Source of the DNA: Vagococcus zengguangii
GTDB taxonomy: Bacteria > Bacillota > Bacilli > Lactobacillales > Vagococcaceae
Direction: 5' to 3'
Length of the DNA: 64,000 nt
NCBI RefSeq assembly: GCF_005145005.1
Contig: NZ_CP039712.1
Span: forward strand, 837,001 to 901,000
The notes under the pieces were generated by a model, which did not search any database, was not told where the DNA came from, and saw only the letters and a program-made list of their open reading frames with translations. Shown one piece after another: positions 42,737 to 52,388 of the stretch. The stretch's first letter is position 1. Every line of letters begins with the position of its first letter. The position numbers and the translations under genes were made by a program.

Positions 42737-43696
42737 ATGACGAAAGCTAATATAAATAAGAAAAAGAAAAAAGGGTTCCTATATAATATTAAGGAATACC
42801 GTGCATTAATTTTGATGGCGCTTCCGGGTGCAATTTGGTTTATATTCTTCTTTTATATTCCAGTATTTGCCAATGTGGTAGCCTTTAAAGACTTCCATAT
42901 TTCGCCAGATGGTTTTATTCAAAGTTTAAAAGAAAGCGCTTGGGTTGGATTTGATAATTTCAAATTCTTGTTTGCCTCAAATGATGCTTGGTTAATCACA
43001 AGAAATACCTTAGCCTACAATATTGTGTTCTTAGCGATGAACTTATTGTTTGCGATTACATTTGCTATTATAATGAGTGAATTACGAAATAAAAAAGCGG
43101 TAAAAGTTTATCATACGATGTCTTTATTACCTTATTTCTTGTCATGGGTAGTTATTTCCTATTTTGTATACGCCTTCTTAAGTCCTGATAAAGGAATTTT
43201 AAACCAATGGATTACGGGTAATGGTGGGACGGCTATCAACTGGTATGCCGATCCAAAATGGTGGCCACTAATCTTTGTGGTTATGAATGTGTGGAAGAGT
43301 TTAGGTTATAACAGTATTATCTACTATGCTTCAGTCATGGGAATTGACCCAACTTACTATGAAGCAGCTATGGTCGATGGTGCAAACAAGTGGCAACAAA
43401 TTAAAAACATTACGATTCCACAAATTTTACCAATGATGTCTGTCTTATTAATTTTAAATATCGGTGGGATTTTCAGAGCGGACTTTGGGATGTTCTATAA
43501 TGTACCACGAAATTCAGGTGCTTTGTATGAAGTGACAGCGGTATTAGATACTTATATCTATAATGGTTTAACTGCCACATCAGATATCGGCATGACAGCA
43601 GCTGCAGGTCTTTATCAATCAGCAGTCGGAGCATGTTTATTATTACTAGCTAACTTAATTGTTAGAAAACTTGATCCAGATTCATCATTATTCTAA
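42737..43696 (+). CDS. ABC oligosaccharide importer permease LplB-type, transporter 3
   Basis: A 319-residue permease with a very basic cytosolic start (NKKKKKGFLYNIKEYR), six predicted helices and the EAA loop YEAAMVDGANKWQQIKNITIP around residue 210. It is distantly related to copies 1 and 2 and not part of the recent duplication. The ATG at 42737 follows AAAGGAG by 8 bases; the upstream start at 42713 overlaps the cre box. It forms an importer with the next two genes. Confidence 0.92.
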   Translation: MTKANINKKKKKGFLYNIKEYRALILMALPGAIWFIFFFYIPVFANVVAFKDFHISPDGFIQSLKESAWVGFDNFKFLFASNDAWLITRNTLAYNIVFLAMNLLFAITFAIIMSELRNKKAVKVYHTMSLLPYFLSWVVISYFVYAFLSPDKGILNQWITGNGGTAINWYADPKWWPLIFVVMNVWKSLGYNSIIYYASVMGIDPTYYEAAMVDGANKWQQIKNITIPQILPMMSVLLILNIGGIFRADFGMFYNVPRNSGALYEVTAVLDTYIYNGLTATSDIGMTAAAGLYQSAVGACLLLLANLIVRKLDPDSSLF

Positions 43697-43709
43697 GGAG
43701 GGAACTTGA

Positions 43710-44633
43710 TTGAAAAAAGAAAAAATAAGTAGCGTCAATGTTCGCTCGTTTAATACAACTGCTAATACGATTTTTAATATTGTGATTGCACTATTCGCTA
43801 TTTCATGTGTGATTCCATTTATCTTTGTTATCATTATTTCTTTAACTTCGGAAAATTCTTTAGCTAGTAATGGTTATAGTTTCTTCCCTAAGGAAATCTC
43901 AACAAGTGCCTACACCTATTTATTCTCAGGGACTATGAGTACCAAAATTTTAAGAGCTTTAGGTGTTACAGTCTTTGTTACTGTTTTTGGTACGATTGTC
44001 AATGCCACGTTAACGTCTTTATATGCGTATGTTATTTCAAGATCCAACTTTCCGTACAAAAAATTCTTTACGGTTTTCGCATTAATTACGATGCTATTTA
44101 CGCCAGGGATGGTTGCGAACTATTTAGTGATGACAAACTTATTACATTTAAAAGATACAATTTGGGCGCTGATTTTACCGTCAGCTTTAGGTCCATTTAA
44201 CATCTTAGTAATGCGTACGTTCTTCATCAAAACAATTCCAGATAGTATTATTGAATCAGCCAAAATTGATGGAGCAACAGAGCTTAAAATTTTCAGAAGT
44301 ATTGTCTTACCATTAGCGGTACCAGGGATTGCGACTATTAGTTTATTCGCAGCGTTAGGATATTGGAATGACTGGTTTAACGCGTTGCTGTATGTACAAA
44401 ATGATAATTTAGTGCCATTACAATATCTATTAATTAAAATTCAAAATAACTTAGAATATTTATCATCTAACAGTGGCATGTCTGCTCAGTTAGAAGGAGG
44501 GTTAGCTGCTTTACCGAGTGAATCAGCTCGTATGGCGATTGTTGTGATTTCGACGTTACCAATTGTATTAACTTACCCATTCTTCCAAAAATATTTTGTG
44601 GGTGGTTTAACTATTGGTGGCGTAAAAGAATAG
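43710..44633 (+). CDS. ABC oligosaccharide importer permease YtcP/CarB-type, transporter 3
   Basis: A 307-residue permease with about six membrane segments, the EAA loop IIESAKIDGATELKIFRSIVLP around residue 176, and the typical end KYFVGGLTIGGVKE. The start is TTG behind AAGGAGGG with a 7-base spacer; no ATG lies nearby in frame. Partner of the permease at 42737. Confidence 0.92.
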   Translation: MKKEKISSVNVRSFNTTANTIFNIVIALFAISCVIPFIFVIIISLTSENSLASNGYSFFPKEISTSAYTYLFSGTMSTKILRALGVTVFVTVFGTIVNATLTSLYAYVISRSNFPYKKFFTVFALITMLFTPGMVANYLVMTNLLHLKDTIWALILPSALGPFNILVMRTFFIKTIPDSIIESAKIDGATELKIFRSIVLPLAVPGIATISLFAALGYWNDWFNALLYVQNDNLVPLQYLLIKIQNNLEYLSSNSGMSAQLEGGLAALPSESARMAIVVISTLPIVLTYPFFQKYFVGGLTIGGVKE

Positions 44634-44657
44634 AAAAAATAATAGGGGGAACTTTTT

Positions 44658-46109
44658 ATGAAAAAATGGAAAAAAGTCTTAGCCGCATCATCATTGGTCG
44701 CTCTTGGATTAGGGGCAACCGCCTGTGGTTCGGAAAAAGCAACCAGTAAAGAATCTGATTCAAGCACTACTTTATTGATGTATCAAGTAGGGGATAAACC
44801 AGATAATTATGATCAATTAATGGAAATTGCTAACAAACGCATTAAAGACAAGATCGGTGTAACGGTAGACTTACAATACATTGGTTGGGGCGACTGGGAT
44901 AACAAGATGAGCACCATCATCGCTTCAGGTGAGAACTATGACTTAGGATTTGCTTCAAATTTTGTAGCGAACGCTCAAAAAGGGGCCTATGCTGACTTAA
45001 CAGAATTAGCACCTAAATATGCAAAAGAAGTTTATGATTCATTAGACGAAGCATACATTAAAGGAAATACGATTGAGGGCAAATTATATGCTATTCCAGT
45101 TAATGCTAATATTTATTCTCAACAAATGTTAACATTCAACAAACAATATTTAGATAAATATGATATTAATATTGACGACATTAATTCTTACCAAGATGCT
45201 GAAGCAGCGTTGAAAAAATTTAAAGAAAATGAACCAAATGTTGTAGCGTTTGGTATCGGTCAAAGCTTTAATGCTTCAGCAAACTTTGATTACCCACTAG
45301 GTAAAGATTATCCATTTGCGATTAAATTAGATGGCAAATCGACACAAATTATTAACCAATATGAAGATAAAGACATGTTAGCGACTTTAAATACGATGCA
45401 TGATTGGTACGAAAAAGGTTACATTCCAGCGGATGCTGCGACAAGTAACACAGCATATCCATTAGAAGGTAACACATGGTTCATGCGTGAAGAAACACAA
45501 GGGCCAATGGATTACGGTGATACTATTTTAACAAATGCAGCGGGTCAAGAATTAGTGTCTCGTGCGATTACTAAACCAGTTAAAACAACGCAACAAGCTC
45601 AAATGGCTAACTTTACAGTTGCCAATGTTTCTAAAAACAAAGAAAAAGCCGTTGAATTCTTAGGTTTATTAAATAGTGATCCTGAATTATTAAACGGTTT
45701 AGTATGGGGTGTTGAAGGCGAAGCTTGGGAAAAAGTTGGCGATAACAAAATTAAATTGTTAGATGGCTACCAACCTAACATGCACATGGCCGCTTGGAAT
45801 ACAGGTAACAACTTAATCTTATACACTCAAGATACGATTACTGACGAAATGATCAAAGAGCGAGATGAAAAAATTGCAAACGCTGAAAGCTCTCCAATCT
45901 TAGGATTTAACTTCAAAACAGATAACGTAAAAACAGAAGTGACTAATATCATTAATATTATGAACCGTTATAAAGCTAGTTTAAATACTGGTACGGTAGA
46001 TCCTAACGAAACAATTCCTAAATTAGTCAATGAATTAGATAAAGCTGGTTGGGATAAAGTTAGAGATGAAATTCAATCACAATATGATGAGTTTTTAAAA
46101 GCAAACTAG
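44658..46109 (+). CDS. ABC transporter solute-binding lipoprotein SBP4
   Basis: A 483-residue lipoprotein with lipobox GATAC (Cys23) and a Lys/Ser-rich linker. The binding domain includes VDLQYIGWGDWDNKMSTIIAS and ends with WDKVRDEIQSQYDEFLKAN. It is shorter than SBP1-3, lacks their DEDPNGNG loop, and belongs to another branch. In size and gene context it resembles NgtS, the N-glycan-binding protein of pneumococcus, but that comparison is from memory and needs an alignment. It lies 24 bases after the permease behind GGGGGA. Confidence 0.92.
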   Translation: MKKWKKVLAASSLVALGLGATACGSEKATSKESDSSTTLLMYQVGDKPDNYDQLMEIANKRIKDKIGVTVDLQYIGWGDWDNKMSTIIASGENYDLGFASNFVANAQKGAYADLTELAPKYAKEVYDSLDEAYIKGNTIEGKLYAIPVNANIYSQQMLTFNKQYLDKYDINIDDINSYQDAEAALKKFKENEPNVVAFGIGQSFNASANFDYPLGKDYPFAIKLDGKSTQIINQYEDKDMLATLNTMHDWYEKGYIPADAATSNTAYPLEGNTWFMREETQGPMDYGDTILTNAAGQELVSRAITKPVKTTQQAQMANFTVANVSKNKEKAVEFLGLLNSDPELLNGLVWGVEGEAWEKVGDNKIKLLDGYQPNMHMAAWNTGNNLILYTQDTITDEMIKERDEKIANAESSPILGFNFKTDNVKTEVTNIINIMNRYKASLNTGTVDPNETIPKLVNELDKAGWDKVRDEIQSQYDEFLKAN

Positions 46110-46117
46110 CGAGTTAA

Positions 46118-46154
46118 GCAAAAGGCTGTGGCAAACTGTCACAGCCCTTTTGTT
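46118..46154 (+). terminator. Terminator of transporter 3
   Basis: CAAAAGGCTGTG / CACAGCCCTTTTG stem with one bulge and a 9-base loop. The T-run is short. Confidence 0.75.
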
Positions 46155-46206
46155 ATATAACGATAATTTATTAATGAAACGTTTTTTATAATACTGAGAT
46201 TTTATG

Positions 46207-46215
46207 TGTTATAAT
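46207..46215 (+). promoter_or_regulatory. Extended -10 promoter of the DUF624/YesM/YesN operon
   Basis: TGTTATAAT, the same extended -10 as at 18784 and 1109. No cre box is seen, which suggests low constitutive expression of the sensor. Confidence 0.6.
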
Positions 46216-46248
46216 GAAGTGTTGAAATTTTTATAAGGAGTAGGAAAT

Positions 46249-46863
46249 ATGATAAGTAATGGGATTTATTTAGTGTTAAACGATGTCTGGGGGCTAGTGA
46301 AATTAAATTTTATGTTCTTAGCGTTTAGCTTGTTGGGTGGCGTTGTTTTAGGTGTTGGGCCAGCTATGTTAATGGTCAATGACTTGATTTTAGAATATCG
46401 CTTGCAGTCTCAACAAATTACTTGGCGTGAAGGATTCGAACGGTGGAAAGCAAACTTTATTAGAGGAAATCAAATATTTTATTTATACGTTTTAATTAGT
46501 GCAGTACTCATTTATAATTTGTACATTTGTGTTCAAATTAAAGGATTAGCTTGGTTGATTTTATCATTTCTTTTGTTATTTTTTACTTTTATGATTGGGA
46601 TGGTTTTCTTATACATGATTAATATTAATAGTTCGTTTGAAATTAGTATAGTGAATCTTTTTAAACTTTCATTTGCAACGGTCTTTTTAAATTTAGGGAC
46701 TTTCATAAAATTAATCACGATGATTGGATTAGTGCTTTTCTTAAGTTGGAAAATGAAAGGCCTATTATTGTTTATGACTTTTTCAGGCCTGCTTTTCTTG
46801 ACGACATTAGTAATTAAAAAACAAGTAGCGCACGTTCGCCTACAATTAATTGGTCATGAATAA
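46249..46863 (+). CDS. DUF624 (YesL-like) membrane protein 2
   Basis: A 204-residue protein with about five membrane helices and the DUF624 motif GGVVLGVGPAMLMVNDLI near residue 28. It is a distant paralogue of the protein at 18839. It overlaps the following histidine kinase gene by 8 bases (ATGAATAA), so translation is coupled. The role is unknown, but the repeated fusion of this gene to a carbohydrate sensor suggests a helper for sensing or membrane assembly. Confidence 0.85.
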   Translation: MISNGIYLVLNDVWGLVKLNFMFLAFSLLGGVVLGVGPAMLMVNDLILEYRLQSQQITWREGFERWKANFIRGNQIFYLYVLISAVLIYNLYICVQIKGLAWLILSFLLLFFTFMIGMVFLYMININSSFEISIVNLFKLSFATVFLNLGTFIKLITMIGLVLFLSWKMKGLLLFMTFSGLLFLTTLVIKKQVAHVRLQLIGHE

Positions 46864-48568
46864 GTTGAAACGTTTAATAAAAAAAGATTTGCTGTTTACG
46901 CAATTGATGCAAATATACAGTTTAGTGATAGTGGGTGTCATCGTCTTGATATCCCTATCTTTTTCGCTGTTTATTGGTATTAGTTACTATCGTGATATAG
47001 AGAATCACGCGAATCAAAGTATTGATGTTTATAAAAATACTATCGCACAAAAGAAAGAAATCGTGAGTAATGTTTTGTATGAGTTAACCTCTAATCCAGA
47101 TGAGTTCATCTCTCTAAGAAAATATTTAATAGAAGACCCCAGTGATTATTTTTATTTCACATGGGATTTTTACGAAGAGACAGGAAGAGACATCTATGTT
47201 CCAAACAAATTAACGACCATCATGAACAGTTATTTAGAAATTGAGTCATTAGATATTTATTTAGATGATTTAGACTATTTTTTACATGTGGATCGCAGCA
47301 ATAAATTAGGGATTCGTCAAGCAACTGATTCATCAACTAATCAGCCGTTTAGTTTTGTTCGTGCTATCAATGAGCAGGGAACATCAAATACAATCGGGCT
47401 CGTGAACATCAGTTTTAGTAAGGATTTATTTGTTAAAGAAGGGTATCATCAGTTCCCAAAAAGCCAAGATAGTGTTGTAGTGACATCGACAGGAGAAGTT
47501 TTATTTTCGGAAGGTGACAATCTAAATAGGAAAGAAAAAAATAGAATCGCCCAAACAATGGGAGCTGGAAAGGAGATTCCTGCTGATATTCAACGTGATT
47601 ATTTTATTTTTAAATCAGAAAAGTTTGAAGGCGATCAAATTATTATTTTAAGTCACAGGTGGCAATATATTACTTCAGTTACAAAGAAAGTGTTATTGAT
47701 TATCGCATTTGCCAGCTTTGTGACGTTTGTGTTGCTTTATTTTTTAAGAAAAACGTTTAGTAATTATTCTAAGCAAGTGGCAAAAATTGTTGAAACAACG
47801 AAACAAATTAGCTTGGGTAATTTTGATTATGAAATTAATGAAGATGAAGTTCAACAAGAACTAAAGGATATCTCGACAGCGATGAATCAAATGATGGGTG
47901 ATGTTAAAACCTATATACATGATTTATACGTACTTGAAATAAAACGAAAAGATGCTCATATGAATGCCTTACAAGCTCAAATTAATCCCCACTTCATGTC
48001 TAATACATTGGAATATATCCGTATGTATGCCTTAAGCCAAGGCCAAGTCGAACTTTCAGAAGTCGTATATGCTTTTTCAGCTTTATTAAGAAACAATGTC
48101 ACGATTGAGAACACAACAACTCTTGAAAAAGAAATCGATTTTTGTGAGAAGTACGTGTATCTCTATCAGATGAGATTTCCAGATCAATTTGCTTATAAAT
48201 TTGAGATAGAAGAGCAACTCAAGCAAGTAGAAATCCCGAAATTTATTATTCAACCGATTATTGAAAATTATTTTATTTATGGTATCGACTATGAAAGGGT
48301 TGAAAATGCTTTAAGTGTTAGAGCTTATACAAAAAAAAATAAGATTAAAATTGATATTAGGGACAATGGAAAAGGGGTTTGCCTACAAAAATTAGATCAA
48401 TTACGTGAAAGTTTAAAGCAAACACAAACGAATGAAACAACGTCAATTGGCTTAGTGAATGTCAATGAACGCTTGTATCATTATTTTGGTGGCAAGTATG
48501 TTATGACGATAGACTCCAGAGAAAATGAATACTTTCATGTTACGATCATGATTGATAGGGAGGAGTAG
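46856..48568 (+). CDS. YesM-type sensor histidine kinase
   Basis: A 570-residue two-component sensor. Transmembrane helix about 22-45, an extracellular sensor domain to about residue 275, second helix about 278-298, then HAMP. The His_kinase domain carries phospho-acceptor His379 in LQAQINPHFMSNTLEYIR. The ATPase domain has N-box QPIIENYFIYG and the glycine box DIRDNGKGV. YesM-type kinases sense extracellular carbohydrate, often through a binding protein. Start 46856 overlaps DUF624; the ribosome binding site is weak, so expression depends on coupling. Confidence 0.93.
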   Translation: MNKLKRLIKKDLLFTQLMQIYSLVIVGVIVLISLSFSLFIGISYYRDIENHANQSIDVYKNTIAQKKEIVSNVLYELTSNPDEFISLRKYLIEDPSDYFYFTWDFYEETGRDIYVPNKLTTIMNSYLEIESLDIYLDDLDYFLHVDRSNKLGIRQATDSSTNQPFSFVRAINEQGTSNTIGLVNISFSKDLFVKEGYHQFPKSQDSVVVTSTGEVLFSEGDNLNRKEKNRIAQTMGAGKEIPADIQRDYFIFKSEKFEGDQIIILSHRWQYITSVTKKVLLIIAFASFVTFVLLYFLRKTFSNYSKQVAKIVETTKQISLGNFDYEINEDEVQQELKDISTAMNQMMGDVKTYIHDLYVLEIKRKDAHMNALQAQINPHFMSNTLEYIRMYALSQGQVELSEVVYAFSALLRNNVTIENTTTLEKEIDFCEKYVYLYQMRFPDQFAYKFEIEEQLKQVEIPKFIIQPIIENYFIYGIDYERVENALSVRAYTKKNKIKIDIRDNGKGVCLQKLDQLRESLKQTQTNETTSIGLVNVNERLYHYFGGKYVMTIDSRENEYFHVTIMIDREE

Positions 48569-48572
48569 GAAC

Positions 48573-50051
48573 ATGGATTTGTTTAAAGTAGTATTAGTTG
48601 ATGATGAATATATGATACTTAAAGGTTTGGAGTATATTGTCGATTGGAAATCCCTTGGCTATGAAATTATTCATACAACCAAAAGTGCTAAAGATGCCAT
48701 TCGTTTTTTTGGAGAACATGAGGTAGATTTGTTAATTAGTGATGTTACAATGCCTGAAATGAGTGGTTTAGAAATGATTGAGACCATAATCAACCAGAAC
48801 ACACACCAAAAGTTCAAAACTTTAATTCTTTCAGGATATAAAGAATTTGAATTTGTTAAAAAAAGTCTACATTTAGGAGTTAAAAATTATTTAGTCAAAC
48901 CGATTGATAAAGCCGAACTGGAAAAAAATCTTTTAGAAATTCACGCGGAGTTGGAAGCAGCAAAAAATGAAGCCGCACAAGAGACGGTCATGAAAAATAA
49001 TTTATTGCTTAACTGGCTCCATGATGAATTGAATGAAGATGAGTTTAATTCATTGTTTCGCTATTTTCCAAATAGTATAGAAGGTCCCTATACGCCGATT
49101 GAATTTTATGGTGAGACTGATTTTTTAATAGAATTAGTTACTTTTTTTAATGCTCAACCAGGTATGATGGTGATTGATAAATATGTGGCTACCAATAAAT
49201 TAACAGTGATTATTTCGCAAGATACGCTGGGCTTAAAACATTTATTAAGTCAAATTGAAGCGATGTTAGAACATATGGACTATCATGTGATTGTAGGAGA
49301 AACTATTGACGATTGGGAATCGATGTATGTTAGTTATCAAAAAATCTTACAGTATCAAAAAATTGAAACCTTCTATCCCGAATTGAGTCTATCCCGACCA
49401 TTAAAAATTGTTTCACAATTAGTTGAAGGAGAGACCATTAATTATGTCGGCTTTAATAAGGCATTGAATATAGGGAATACGACTAACCTATTAGCCGAAC
49501 TAGACCATATATTTAAACAACTTGAGCAAAATCAAGTGAATCCAGAACAAGCTAAGTCAATCGCATTGCTATTGTATACTGATATTTATCGGGTCTATCC
49601 TAATATTAATCAGGAAGATTATCACGAACAAGTAGCGACCATTCGTAAAAGCCAAACGATTACCGAAATTCAACAAGTGCTCTCGCAAATTTTGATTAAT
49701 AACGAATCCAAAGTCAAACAAAAAAATCGCTACTCTGACATTATTAATCAAGCTATTGACTATATTAATCAACACTATGCATCAGAATTAACACTTAAAC
49801 TAGTATCCAATGAATTACACATTAACACGGTTTACTTTGGACAGCTATTCAAAAAAGAGACCGATATGAGTTTCAATCAGTTCTTAAACCGTATTCGCAT
49901 AAAATTAGCCATGCAACAACTAAGTGAAACAAGTGCTACAATCAATGAAATCGCTGAACAAGTAGGTTATAATAATACCAATTACTTTTCAAAAATGTTC
50001 AAAAAATTAAATGGTTTATCACCCAAAGAGTATCGTGATTCTTTGGGATAG
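48573..50051 (+). CDS. YesN-type response regulator with AraC HTH
   Basis: A 492-residue response regulator. The receiver domain (1-125) has VVLVDDE (Asp10, Asp11), the phosphorylation site Asp57 in LLISDVTMPEMSG, and the conserved Lys in NYLVKPID. A middle linker follows, then a C-terminal AraC double HTH (about 395-490; LTLKLVSNELHINTVYFGQLFKK, ending NGLSPKEYRDSLG). It pairs with the kinase 4 bases upstream and is the best candidate to bind the 21-bp-spaced repeats before transporter 3. Start 48573 follows GGGAGGAGTAGG. Confidence 0.94.
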   Translation: MDLFKVVLVDDEYMILKGLEYIVDWKSLGYEIIHTTKSAKDAIRFFGEHEVDLLISDVTMPEMSGLEMIETIINQNTHQKFKTLILSGYKEFEFVKKSLHLGVKNYLVKPIDKAELEKNLLEIHAELEAAKNEAAQETVMKNNLLLNWLHDELNEDEFNSLFRYFPNSIEGPYTPIEFYGETDFLIELVTFFNAQPGMMVIDKYVATNKLTVIISQDTLGLKHLLSQIEAMLEHMDYHVIVGETIDDWESMYVSYQKILQYQKIETFYPELSLSRPLKIVSQLVEGETINYVGFNKALNIGNTTNLLAELDHIFKQLEQNQVNPEQAKSIALLLYTDIYRVYPNINQEDYHEQVATIRKSQTITEIQQVLSQILINNESKVKQKNRYSDIINQAIDYINQHYASELTLKLVSNELHINTVYFGQLFKKETDMSFNQFLNRIRIKLAMQQLSETSATINEIAEQVGYNNTNYFSKMFKKLNGLSPKEYRDSLG

Positions 50052-50063
50052 TTAGCCAATATC

Positions 50064-50107
50064 AAAAAAGATAGCCGGCATAGAATACTGTGTCGGCTAT
50101 CTTTTTT
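50064..50107. terminator. Bidirectional terminator between YesN and GH92
   Basis: AAAAAAGATAGCC / GGCTATCTTTTTT with an imperfect inner stem. It serves the convergent genes. Confidence 0.9.
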
Positions 50108-50110
50108 ATG

Positions 50111-52258
50111 TTAAGCATCTTTTGATAAGCTAAATGGTAATTCTGCTGGTGTATAGTTTTTGGCGTTTGGTACAATCCCAAGTTGGAAATTAATGGTCAT
50201 ACCTTCTAACACGTCTTCATGTTTTAAGAATGTGTTTGGATAAACTTCGCCATTAACTTTTGTTTCATGAATAAATTGTTGCTGCGGATAATTCGGAGAA
50301 CTTTCAATTGTTAAGGTTTCACCGTTTGATAAGCTCACGGATACACGATCAAATAATGGCATGCCAATCACGTATTCTCCGCTACCAGGACAAACGGGAT
50401 AGAAACCTAAACTGTTGAAAATATACCAGCCTGCCATACTACCATTATCCTCATCACCAGGGAAGCCAGTTGGTGATGCGTTGAAACATTCAGTTAACAA
50501 GTTTTTCAATAATGGTTGAGCCATTTCTGGTTTGCCTAAGTAACTAAATAAATAAGGTAAATGGAAACTTGGTTGATTTGAGATCGCGATTTGTCCGAAC
50601 TCAATCGCTAACATTTCGCTCATCTCATGAATTTCAAAACCGTAACCTAACGGATTTGCGGTTGGCTTTTGATTACATAGCTCAATCAATTGTTGGGTAA
50701 AGGCTTCTTGACCACGTATGTTAATTAAGCCATCAAAATCATGGAAGACTGCAAAACTTGATTGCCATGCACTGCCTTCTGCATAATCACGTCCCCAAGC
50801 ATTTTTATCAAAAGGTTTTCTGAACTGACCCTCAGTATTTTTAGAACGCATGAAACCTGTTTCTGAATCATAAATATTTTGATAATTTTTCGCTTGGTTA
50901 GCATAATAGCTCACATCGTCTGGTCGTCCTAAGCGTTCCGCGACTTTTGAAATACAAAAATCGCTGTAGCAATAATCGAGTGTATGATTGACGGATTCGT
51001 GATAGGTATTTGGAACATAACCGTATTTCAAATAATCATAAGTTCCAGAACGTCCGTAATTGGTGTTTTCACTTTGAATAGTCGCTGATTTTTTCATCGC
51101 TTCAAGCAATTCAGGCATTAAATCAGGACGGATGTTTTTAGTAGCAGCATCCGCAATTACTGCGTCGATTAATGTCCCAGGCATTAAGCCACGTTCATCT
51201 GGTGATAACCACTTTGGTAAAAAGCCGCTATTACGGTAGCTATTCAAGAAGCCCTCTAACATTTCTTCATATTTTTCAACTGCAATCAGTGAATAAAGTG
51301 GGTAGACTGTTTTGTAGGTGTCCCAAAAACCGTTATTTGTATAAAGTACACCTTTTTTGACTGTCTTAGATAACGTATCATAGTGTACTTTTTCACCTTC
51401 AGCATTGATTTCATAAAATGTTTGTGGGAATAAGAACGTACGATACAAGTTATGGTAGAACGTATTCACTTGGTCTTGATTGTGATGTTCAACGTTAATT
51501 TTATTTAAATAATGGTCCCATTCAGATTGAGCATTGTGAAGTCGCTCTTCAAACGTCAAGTTTTTTTCACGTTCGAAGTTCAAAATCGCTTGTTCAGTCG
51601 AGATGAAAGAAGTGCCTAAACGAACGGTTTGGGTTGGGGCTTCTTCAAAACGGATGATGACAAAGCCGTCTTTACCATCAAGCTCACCTTCGACTTTTCT
51701 GATAGGTGTTTCAAATTCCAAGATAAAATAGAACGTGAAATTTTCATCTTCACAGCCTGAGTAATTGATAATTTCTCCGACTACACTTAATTGGTCACGT
51801 TGTGTTAAGCGATAGTTACCTGGTAAGGATAAAGCTAAGCCTGCATTACCTGATAAATTGCTTAATTGAAGCATAGCGCCGTATAGACTAGGCACTAATT
51901 TTGAACGAATATGGTAACGAAGGCTAGTAATATCTAGTTGTGCCGGATTGAATAAGCTTTCGCTTGGTCGGTAAGAAGATTGTGCATGGAAAAGAGAATT
52001 TCCAGCTAATTCACCTTGAATCGGTAACATAGTGAAGTAGCTAAAATCACCCATCCAAGGACTAGGTTGATGTGTTAAACGGAAACCTTGAAATGTTCGA
52101 TCATTAGGATTGAACCACCGGCTTCCTTTTTCACTTGTTGTTTGAGGGGCAAAAAAATTCAGGCCAAAGGGAACGCCTGTATAAGGTAAACAGTTACCAT
52201 TAGAAAATGAATATTGATTATCAGTGCCGTGTCTTGTATCGATGGTGTTTATTCTCAT
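50111..52258 (-). CDS. GH92 alpha-mannosidase
   Basis: A 715-residue calcium-dependent exo-alpha-mannosidase, usually alpha-1,2, from the GH92 family. It has the start IDTRHGTDNQYSFSNGNCLP, the helical-domain segment GFWDTYKTVYPLYSLI, and the catalytic region PGDEDNGSMAGWYIFNSLG with the acidic pair. It ends with a beta-sandwich segment. There is no signal peptide, unlike most Bacteroides members, so it trims imported high-mannose chains in the cytosol. It has its own promoter with a GntR operator and is preceded by AGGAG. Confidence 0.93.
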   Translation of the reverse strand: MRINTIDTRHGTDNQYSFSNGNCLPYTGVPFGLNFFAPQTTSEKGSRWFNPNDRTFQGFRLTHQPSPWMGDFSYFTMLPIQGELAGNSLFHAQSSYRPSESLFNPAQLDITSLRYHIRSKLVPSLYGAMLQLSNLSGNAGLALSLPGNYRLTQRDQLSVVGEIINYSGCEDENFTFYFILEFETPIRKVEGELDGKDGFVIIRFEEAPTQTVRLGTSFISTEQAILNFEREKNLTFEERLHNAQSEWDHYLNKINVEHHNQDQVNTFYHNLYRTFLFPQTFYEINAEGEKVHYDTLSKTVKKGVLYTNNGFWDTYKTVYPLYSLIAVEKYEEMLEGFLNSYRNSGFLPKWLSPDERGLMPGTLIDAVIADAATKNIRPDLMPELLEAMKKSATIQSENTNYGRSGTYDYLKYGYVPNTYHESVNHTLDYCYSDFCISKVAERLGRPDDVSYYANQAKNYQNIYDSETGFMRSKNTEGQFRKPFDKNAWGRDYAEGSAWQSSFAVFHDFDGLINIRGQEAFTQQLIELCNQKPTANPLGYGFEIHEMSEMLAIEFGQIAISNQPSFHLPYLFSYLGKPEMAQPLLKNLLTECFNASPTGFPGDEDNGSMAGWYIFNSLGFYPVCPGSGEYVIGMPLFDRVSVSLSNGETLTIESSPNYPQQQFIHETKVNGEVYPNTFLKHEDVLEGMTINFQLGIVPNAKNYTPAELPFSLSKDA

Positions 52259-52288
52259 GATATAACTCCTTTGTTAAAAATAGTTTAA

Positions 52289-52342
52289 TTGATATATCAA
52301 ATTTATTATATCATAACTTTCTTGTTTAGGAAGGCGTTTACA
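52289..52342 (-). promoter_or_regulatory. GH92 promoter with GntR operator and cre-like box
   Basis: On the minus strand the extended -10 TGATATAAT is at 52313-52305. The palindrome TTGATATATCAA (52289-52300) sits just downstream, and cre-like TGTAAACGCCTTCC (52342-52329, 12 of 14) sits upstream. Repressor bound at the palindrome would cover the start of transcription. Confidence 0.7.
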
Positions 52343-52351
52343 ATAAAAAGT

Positions 52352-52378
52352 AAAAAAACCATCAAAAAAATTGATGGT
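52352..52378 (-). terminator. Terminator of gntR
   Basis: On the minus strand ACCATCAA / TTGATGGT with a T-rich loop and a run of Ts, just after the gntR stop. Confidence 0.85.
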
Positions 52379-52388
52379 CGTTTGTTAG

